A stretch of 64,000 bases of DNA from Sarcomyxa edulis (taxonomy: Eukaryota; Basidiomycota; Agaricomycetes; Agaricales; Mycenaceae), in assembly GCA_009761415.1 (NCBI GenBank), contig QUOL01000003.1, positions 1,674,001 through 1,738,000 on the forward strand, in the 5' to 3' direction. Under the pieces are notes generated by a model that saw nothing but the letters and a program-made list of their open reading frames with translations, made no database searches and was not told the origin of the DNA. Made by a program: the position numbers and the translations under genes. Shown here one piece after another: positions 57,688 to 64,000 of this stretch (its first letter is position 1; every line of letters begins with the position of its first letter).

Positions 57688-58413
57688 TTATTCCTTCTGT
57701 ACAAAGTGGATGGTCGTAACACTACGAAAACATGTTCAGAAAGTGCATATTCAAATTTGAGAAGGAAGTTACATACGCGTCGTCATATTGGCCGCTATCC
57801 GCCGTTTGGGTGGAGTCAGGAGTGTCTTCGACAAATACCTGCAGAGATACAATATGTCATTGATTGGGATAATGCACTTCGGACACGCGGCGCACGAAAT
57901 ATGTGACGGTATCAGGTCCATCAAAACTTCCAGGCTGTTTCTCCGTCTACACAGGATTATTTGGTCAGGATGCAGATAAGATTCGTTCAAGGGAATCAGA
58001 TACTTACTCGCAAGACACTGATTTTGTTGCTTCGTGCGTCGTTGTCGACTAGTAGATCAATATTCTTGACTGGGGTCGCGGAGTAGAAGAAAGTAAAGTC
58101 GAAGGTCATGGCATCCTCTTGGGCGATGAGAGGAAGGGAAGAGCAGCCATCCACTTGCATCTGATCGTTGACTAGTCCCCTCTTGCTTCCGAAGATACGA
58201 GAGTCTTCGTACGAGATGGCGGGGATGCGTGACACGACCTCGACGGCTTGGTCGTATGCGTTACGAGATATCTGTGGATTCAACAGAATTATTGAGAAGC
58301 GGTATACGGTAGAGTCTTGATACACATACCGCACTGATCATAGCATGCCAGCCCGGCGGGACGCTGATCTGGAAGCTTGGGCCTTTGGCTGGAGTGTGAG
58401 TTGGACGAGACAT
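57688..58413 (-). CDS. Stand-alone MSRP-domain protein (unrecognised family)
   Basis: Five exons on the minus strand: 58330-58413, 58008-58271, 57896-57946, 57777-57838, 57688-57721 (164 aa). I do not recognise the family. It starts Met-Ser-Arg-Pro-Thr, has a conserved IxVPxGW segment ending exon 1, then ISRNAYDQ, and alternating hydrophobic stretches (MTFDFTFFYSATPV, SNKISVLR, VTYFVFVED) typical of a beta-sandwich. No signal peptide, membrane span or Cys pattern. Exon sizes and phases match those of the N-terminal part of the oxidase gene on the other side of the shared upstream region: exon 2 is 264 nt and exon 4 is 62 nt in both. It ends just where the oxidase copy enters its linker. Function unknown. 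Confidence 0.75.
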
Positions 58414-59162
58414 GATGGGCACTAAGTCAATTCATCGACGGGCAAAGAGATTATAAATGGAGCAGGATCCAAGTGGGGTTGATTCTTGAGTGGCATCCTG
58501 TTAGACTTTTCGTGACCAACTCATGGCTAATCGGATGTAAGGAATTTCGGTAGCTACACACGCAGGCAGCTATTCGAATTCCAGATTGCAATCCGAGTTA
58601 ACGCGTTAACGTTAGTCAAGCGTAAATGTGATGGGTCGGATTGAAGTCGAAGGCTGTCAAGAAGCCTGCAGATTATATTCAAAGAAGATTTTGAGGCAGG
58701 TAGTTCCGGACGGCGAGGTCACAGCGCCGTATTTGTGACTATTTTTTTCGGCGGTTCTTGACTTGCGGCCATTTTGCGCCCGAGCTATCTCAACGCCACC
58801 TTTCAGTTGCCCTTCACCTCCCTTCACCAACCTCGCAATGTCTTACGTCGTGTTGTGTAGAGGCATACTCGAACTTAATCAGTATACTCGGCTGCTAAAT
58901 CCGCCGTACTCATTGCTATGTGAAATCTATAGCCTGTCCAGAAAGTTACCTTCGACATCGTGTCAAGACTTGGCTAGAATGTTAATCTTCTCTACTCGGC
59001 TGCATGATCGAGAAACAGGCTAGCACTGGGAATCTCAGGATTACTGCTGAAATCTCAAGGATCCGAGGCCCTCTCTCGATACGTGCAGATGTGCAAGTCA
59101 CATTGTTTAAATAAGACCAGTAATTGGGCATACAGAGTGTATTTCCACCAAGTCAACTCGTC
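58414..59162. promoter_or_regulatory. Divergent promoter region of two MSRP-domain genes
   Basis: 749 bp between start codons of the small MSRP-domain gene (leftward) and the fusion oxidase (rightward). TATA-like segments lie near each end: TTTATAAT read leftward at about 58451, and TTTAAATAAG at about 59106. Co-regulation is plausible but not shown. Confidence 0.45.
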
Positions 59163-62087
59163 ATGTCTCGCCCCACCATAACAGCCGTAGGCTCCAACGT
59201 CAAAATTCAAGTCCCTTCGGGCTGGTATACGACCGTCAGCGCTGTAAGTTCCGATCCTCTAGCCCTGTCGTATATTTCTACCTCAATTAACAAAATGTGG
59301 TATGCAGATCAGTCGCAAAACTTACAACCAACTCGTTACATGCGAGTTCGAAGTAGGTCTCGAGCATCAGACCAAATACATTGCGAACAAATGGGGTCAA
59401 CCCAACAAAGCCATGCGCGACATCGACAATACTTCAGATCAGATGTCGATCATCCCACAGGATCAGGATGTGACGCTGATTATGAACTTCTACTACTCAA
59501 AGAAGGCCGCCCTCAGGGAGGCCGATCTCGAGGACGACAAGAATAGGAGCACCAGACTCAACATCCTTGGAGTGAGTTGCTCGCTCGCCTTCTGCCATTG
59601 CAGACGGCTGATTTTTTGCCTCGTCGCGTAGTCTTCCAAGTCTGCTAATGCTCCTGAAGGATTTCCGGACTATACCACGTTCATGGTACGCGGTGATACG
59701 GTCATATAAACACACCGTTGCTGATGTGAGGATTGCCATAGATATGCGTCGAAGACGGGCCAGCGAGCGAGCAAGTGGCTGGGAAAGCGCAATTCGATGA
59801 CATGTAGGTTGCTTCTCTGTTTCTCGACGGGGCAACCAAGTAAATTCCATGATGACAGGATTATTACTGTCACTATCATGAATGGCTTCAAAACCACTCC
59901 CGTCGATACTGCTTCCCAAGCTATTGCCGAAACGGGTAAACAGGCGGTACAAGACTTCATCAACATATACACTGATCCTCAGATGCCTGGTCCCACCATA
60001 CCTGACACTATCATCGTACCCCCGGTGCCGTACAAGCCAACTGCCGAGCTTGCTGCCCTCCCCGTGGGCATTTTAGGAGCCGGAGTGTCTGGCTTGTACA
60101 CGGCAATGATCCTTGATTCCCTGTACGTGTGCCTCGATTTTAGACGTCCACATGATCCTCAACAATGTTCCTTCATTAGAGGTATCAAGTACGAAATCAT
60201 GGAATCCTCGGGTCGAACTGGAGGCCGACTCTTTACTCACAACTTCTCCAGAAATCCCGGGCAATATCAGTACTACGTTAGTCAACCTCTTTCCGGTAAC
60301 TGTCTTTGATAAGCTCATTGATTGCAATATCTCCTCTTCACCAGGATGTTGGAGCGATGCGTTACCCTGACACTACCTTCATGAAGAGAACGTTCGATTT
60401 AGCTCGTAACCGGCTTCAACTCGGCGTCAAAGTCATACCTTACCTGCGCTCTCCTGATCCCGCCAACTCGTTCTTGTGTTACAATAACATCAGCGTTCGT
60501 AAAACACAATCCAATTCTGCACAACCCAGCGACGACATCTTCAAAGTCAGTGTAAACAACAAAGGCGATGTACCTCAGGAATATGTCGACAAAGGCACTG
60601 GCGTACTTTGGTCTGAGGCCTTAGGCCCGCTGCGTCAACTATTTGTCGATTTGCCGTTCCCGGATGCGTTCAAGAAGTTGATGGAGAACGACATGCATTC
60701 CGTCTCGAGTTATCTGGCTTTGGAGAAGAAATATCCCTACCATGTTATCAAGTGGTTCGAGACCATGGAATCCCGCACCGGACTCTTTGATCAGGCCTTG
60801 ACTGAGACGGTACTTGCATCGTTGGTTTTCAATGACCCTCGTGCTACCAAGACTAGCGATTGGTTCTGTTTCGAGTGAGTTTTCTTCAGTTTCTGGTTTC
60901 TAATCTTCAAGCTGATTTGTGTCAGTGGTGGTTCGGAGATCGTCTCCAAAGCCATGGAAGCCCAGATCAAGACTAAACCCACCCATTACCAGCGTGCCGT
61001 CGCAATAAAGGAAACTGACAATGGTCGAAGCATCACTGTGACCTTCGACGGTGGACGTAACCCTCGACCTTCCCTCAGCGGGATGTCAGAGAAGAAATAT
61101 TCCAACGTCATCTCCACTATGTCCTTTGGCTGTCTCCGTATGGTCGACCTCGAGAATTGCTACCTTTCGTATGGACAGAGGAACAGCATCCGAGAGTTGA
61201 CCTACACCCCGTCGATCAAAATCGGCATCCAATTTAAGACTGTACGTTCGCGTTCCTGTGTCCATAATCACTGTGATTGTTAATCGTATATTGTAGGCTT
61301 GGTGGGAGCGTTTGGACATTGTAGGGGGACAGTCCTCGACGGACCGACCCTGCCGCGACGTCGTTTATCCATCTTACGGTCCAGATCCATCCCATCCAGG
61401 CAACAAAAAATCCAACGTCATGATTGCTGCTTACAACGGGATGCAAGACTCTCAACGTCTAGGTGGACTCATGAAAGGCCGTGATACTCCGGAAGAGAAG
61501 GTCCTGTTGAACTTGATCATGCGTGATCTCGCCGCCATCCATCAGGTTTCGGTTGACGACCTCTGGGAGCAATACGAAGACTACTTCCCTTGGGACTTTT
61601 ACCGTGACGAACATCAACTAGGTCAGTGGTAATGAACACAGTTTCCTTTCTTCTCTCTTTCTGATCAGTCTGTACCGCATGCCACAGGTGCTTTCTGCCA
61701 ATTCGGCCCTGGTCAATTCAAGTATGCGTATCCCTATATAACTGAACCTGCGTCTCAGGACCAAAGACTCCACTTTGCCGGTGACGCTACAAGCTCTTTC
61801 CACGGGTATGTCTGTTCTTTGGATTCCTTCTTGCTTGCATCTAAACCGATCAACGCAGATGGGTTGCTGGAGCCTTGAATAGCTCTTGGAGAGCCGTTCT
61901 CGGGATGCTGCTCGCTCACCCGGAGCTTAACCCCAATCCTGGCGAGGACATCGTCCAGAAGTTCAAGGATCTCTGGGGCTCGTCGGAAGAATGGGATGAC
62001 AAGCTCCTCGCCAAGCATGTCTACCTTGCTCGTGAGCTCACTCGCATAGATCTAGGACGCCCTCAGGGCAGCGCTAAATCCGTGTAA
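59163..62087 (+). CDS. L-amino-acid-oxidase-type flavoprotein fused to an N-terminal MSRP domain
   Basis: Eleven exons: 59163-59243, 59308-59571, 59632-59685, 59742-59803, 59859-60122, 60180-60276, 60345-60874, 60926-61241, 61297-61621, 61688-61805, 61859-62087 (779 aa). Residues ~1-160 are the same unrecognised domain as in the neighbours. After a Pro-rich linker comes a complete FAD-binding amine oxidase: dinucleotide motif LGAGVSGLYTA (GAGVSG ~227-232), GRTGGRLFTH for the pyrophosphate, DVGAMRYPDT at the active site, and the C-terminal FAGDATSSFHGWVAGALNSSWR. Such enzymes deaminate L-amino acids, releasing ammonia, a keto acid and H2O2; fungal forms are linked to nitrogen use and defence. 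No signal peptide, so probably cytosolic or stored. Substrate range is unknown. Confidence 0.9.
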
Positions 62088-63480
62088 ACGGGCGCCGTAT
62101 AACTTTCTTGAGTAGTCGAATCAATGTACAAGTGTATAGTCCTTCAATTGGCACCGAAATTGCAGACCGTGAACGTATCGCTATTATTGTCAGACTGTCG
62201 AACATCTGTAATCGGCACATAGAGTGGGTCGAAATAGACTGGGCAAATGGCAGTTGTACCTCTGATGATAGTAACACTATCATGGGGTACTCGTCGACTC
62301 GCTGATCCTACAAACATATGCCTCCTGGGACAGGAACGTCAAATTGACAGTACTTGCTTCGTATCGATCGCCTGATCGGATGTTCGCACGATACATCTTG
62401 ATAGCAAGCATACCGGGGAATCAGAGCATCGGAGAAGGTCTGAAGCTTGAAGGCAACTTTGAGCTTGACCGAGCGAAGCTGGGCCCTGGGGATCGTCGCA
62501 AACATATACGGACTAGTAGTACTGGAGTGATCTTGAGGTTTAAGTATATCGGTAAGGACCTAGGTATTGCACGAAATTGCGGTTTGAGTTGCAAATTCCA
62601 GCGGCCTGGTCCGGGTAATAACGGCGTGACTGCCGCGTACAGTCACGTCACGGTGGTCACGCTCCAGTTTTTCGAGTTTCGACTTGTCACTGCTTGATTC
62701 ATCATTAATCATTCCAACTTGATTAAGATTCTTGAACTCCGTCGTTCCTCGTCGGGCGTCGATAGCACGTCGACTCGTCTTCGCTTCTTCCCTAACTCGC
62801 ACTGTTATTTCATCAGTCACTCGACGAACACTTGACCAACACAATTCGCTCCGAGGTACGGAATGAAATCAATAGGTCGGTGACGCTCGAGTGCCGCGTC
62901 CAGGCTTCTACAACCTCGAAAATTCATGACAGATAACCGAGTAGCGGATCATCTACTTGGAATCCTGGTAAACCCTAGGATTACAGACCCTCCCTCAGGA
63001 TCGCAATAATGACAATCAATATCAGATCGACGTGCCAAATGGAAGCTGTTCAGGAATCATCCGTTTCCAGCATAGTTTCAACTGAGACAACTACGTCAGA
63101 GTAGATATCGATGGATGCGAGCTAAGCAGTACTCGCAACAGGTATGTTATGGTATTCCTCTCTCCATCTTGGCGATCTTGACTGTCTTCGCATAGGGGCC
63201 ACCTGATGGTATATCCCCAGTTCGGTTGAGCTGTCAAAAGACCGGGTACAGTGAATACATCTATACACCTCATGTTCGCTCTTACCGTCAAACTCACTAC
63301 TTGTCAAGCTAAAGCCTTCTTGTATTCTCGGAGCTCTAGAATCTCCGTTTGAGAAGCTAGTCTTTGTTCATGCGCTCATGCGAGACCTATATATGGTCGC
63401 GAAGTATGCCGTGCTACTTTCTTCAAGCTACCCATATCTACGGCACAGCTCTCCACAAACCTGATCTATCGTACATTTCC
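62088..63480. other. Intergenic, no gene seen
   Basis: About 1.4 kb between two rightward MSRP-domain genes. A 117-codon frame at 62344-62697 has no family pattern. The right end should carry the promoter of the third copy; CTATATATGG lies near 63388. Confidence 0.5.
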
Positions 63481-64000
63481 ATGTCTCGACCATCTTATCA
63501 GACTCCCGTCGGCTCCAAAGTTGTCTTCACCATACCTTCAGAATGGTTCGTCAACATCTCCGGGGTAAGTCGCCTCACAAACGCATAGACGTATCTGATC
63601 TGACCCTTTGTATATAGATTTCTCGAAAGACCTACAAGCACGCTGCCTACATTCAGGCTACCATCAACCCCAAGCGTAAGATGTCCGTCATCTATAAGAG
63701 TGACTTCGGGACAAGCGGTCCCATGAAATCACAAACCTCCGGCGCTACGACGTTCTCGCTGTCCACCTCGAACAACGATGTGGCCTTCGACTTTTCCTTC
63801 TTCTACACCGAGGATAAGGCCGTCAAGGACTCTCAGATCATTGCGCCCACTTACGCTTCGTCTAAACTGGACATTCAAATGGTAAGTCTTTTGACTACCT
63901 TCTGAAGCACCAAACATCAGATTATCGGCGTTAGGACACAAAACCAAAAAATGCCTCGGACGATATTCCAGACTACGTGACATACTTCGTAAGTGCATCC
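63481..64000 (+). CDS. Third MSRP-domain gene (3' end outside the window)
   Basis: Visible exons 63481-63564, 63618-63881 and 63935-63988, then a GTAAGT donor at the edge. It begins Met-Ser-Arg-Pro-Ser, with FTIPSEW ending exon 1, ISRKTYKHAAYIQATI opening exon 2, VAFDFSFFYTEDKAVKD in its middle, and DDIPDYVTYF closing exon 3, each aligned with the same places in the other two copies. Exon sizes 84, 264 and 54 nt match them too. Whether it is a short protein or another oxidase fusion cannot be seen here. Confidence 0.75.

Noticed and set aside
62344..62697. 117-codon plus-strand frame between the oxidase and the third domain gene
   Set aside because: No recognised motif, no joining exons, no promoter signs.

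Overview
This window is nuclear DNA from a filamentous basidiomycete, most likely a mushroom-forming Agaricomycete. The genes are dense and lie on both strands. I place about 150 spliceosomal introns, nearly all of 48-70 nt, often splitting genes into very small exons. Family content also fits (DUF6699-like protein, F-box/LRR protein, multi-intron S8 subtilase, fungal-type L-amino-acid oxidase). All gene models come from reading ORF pieces, joining them at GT-AG (occasionally GC-AG) junctions that keep frame, and checking against conserved family motifs. Nothing was searched or aligned by machine.

Layout. 0-9.3 kb: 3' part of an Hsp20-domain protein, AFG1-type mitochondrial ATPase, dienelactone-hydrolase-like protein, TFIID subunit TAF12, and an F-box protein on the minus strand. 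9.6-13.4 kb: a 20-exon secreted subtilase (minus). 14.2-20.9 kb: muskelin, prefoldin subunit 4 (minus) and sphingosine-1-phosphate lyase, the last two divergent with 119 bp between start codons. 22-31.6 kb: arrestin-like protein, mitochondrial cytochrome c peroxidase (minus), short-chain dehydrogenase (minus), DUF6699-like protein. 31.7-33.2 kb: a 1.5-kb non-autonomous element with terminal inverted repeats. 33.3-36.7 kb: LYAR zinc-finger protein and the autophagy E2-like enzyme ATG3. 36.7-38.7 kb: gene-free, with a 48-bp-period array of GC-rich palindromes. 38.7-44.8 kb: serine/threonine-rich single-pass membrane protein, a tRNA-like relic, a lactonase-fold protein (minus), and a protein with two pterin-dehydratase-like domains. 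45.7-49.9 kb: splicing factor SF3B3/RSE1. 50-53.4 kb: tandem pair of Ohr/OsmC-type peroxide-resistance genes, then a glutathione-transferase-like gene with one in-frame stop codon. 53.8-57.3 kb: mitochondrial-type cation efflux transporter and an iron-type alcohol dehydrogenase (both minus).

57.7-64.0 kb is the most unusual region. Three neighbouring genes share a roughly 155-residue N-terminal domain that begins Met-Ser-Arg-Pro and that I do not recognise. One copy stands alone (164 aa, minus). One is fused to a complete flavin L-amino-acid-oxidase-type enzyme (779 aa, plus). One runs off the window edge. All three share exon sizes and intron phases (exon 2 is exactly 264 nt in each), which indicates recent local duplication and either fusion or fission with the oxidase.

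Most of the remaining genes are unrelated housekeeping loci. Links visible in the sequence are several mitochondrial proteins (AFG1, cytochrome c peroxidase, one Ohr protein, the cation transporter), peroxide-handling genes at 25-27 kb and 50-52 kb, and the paralog cluster at the right end, whose oxidase would be expected to produce hydrogen peroxide.
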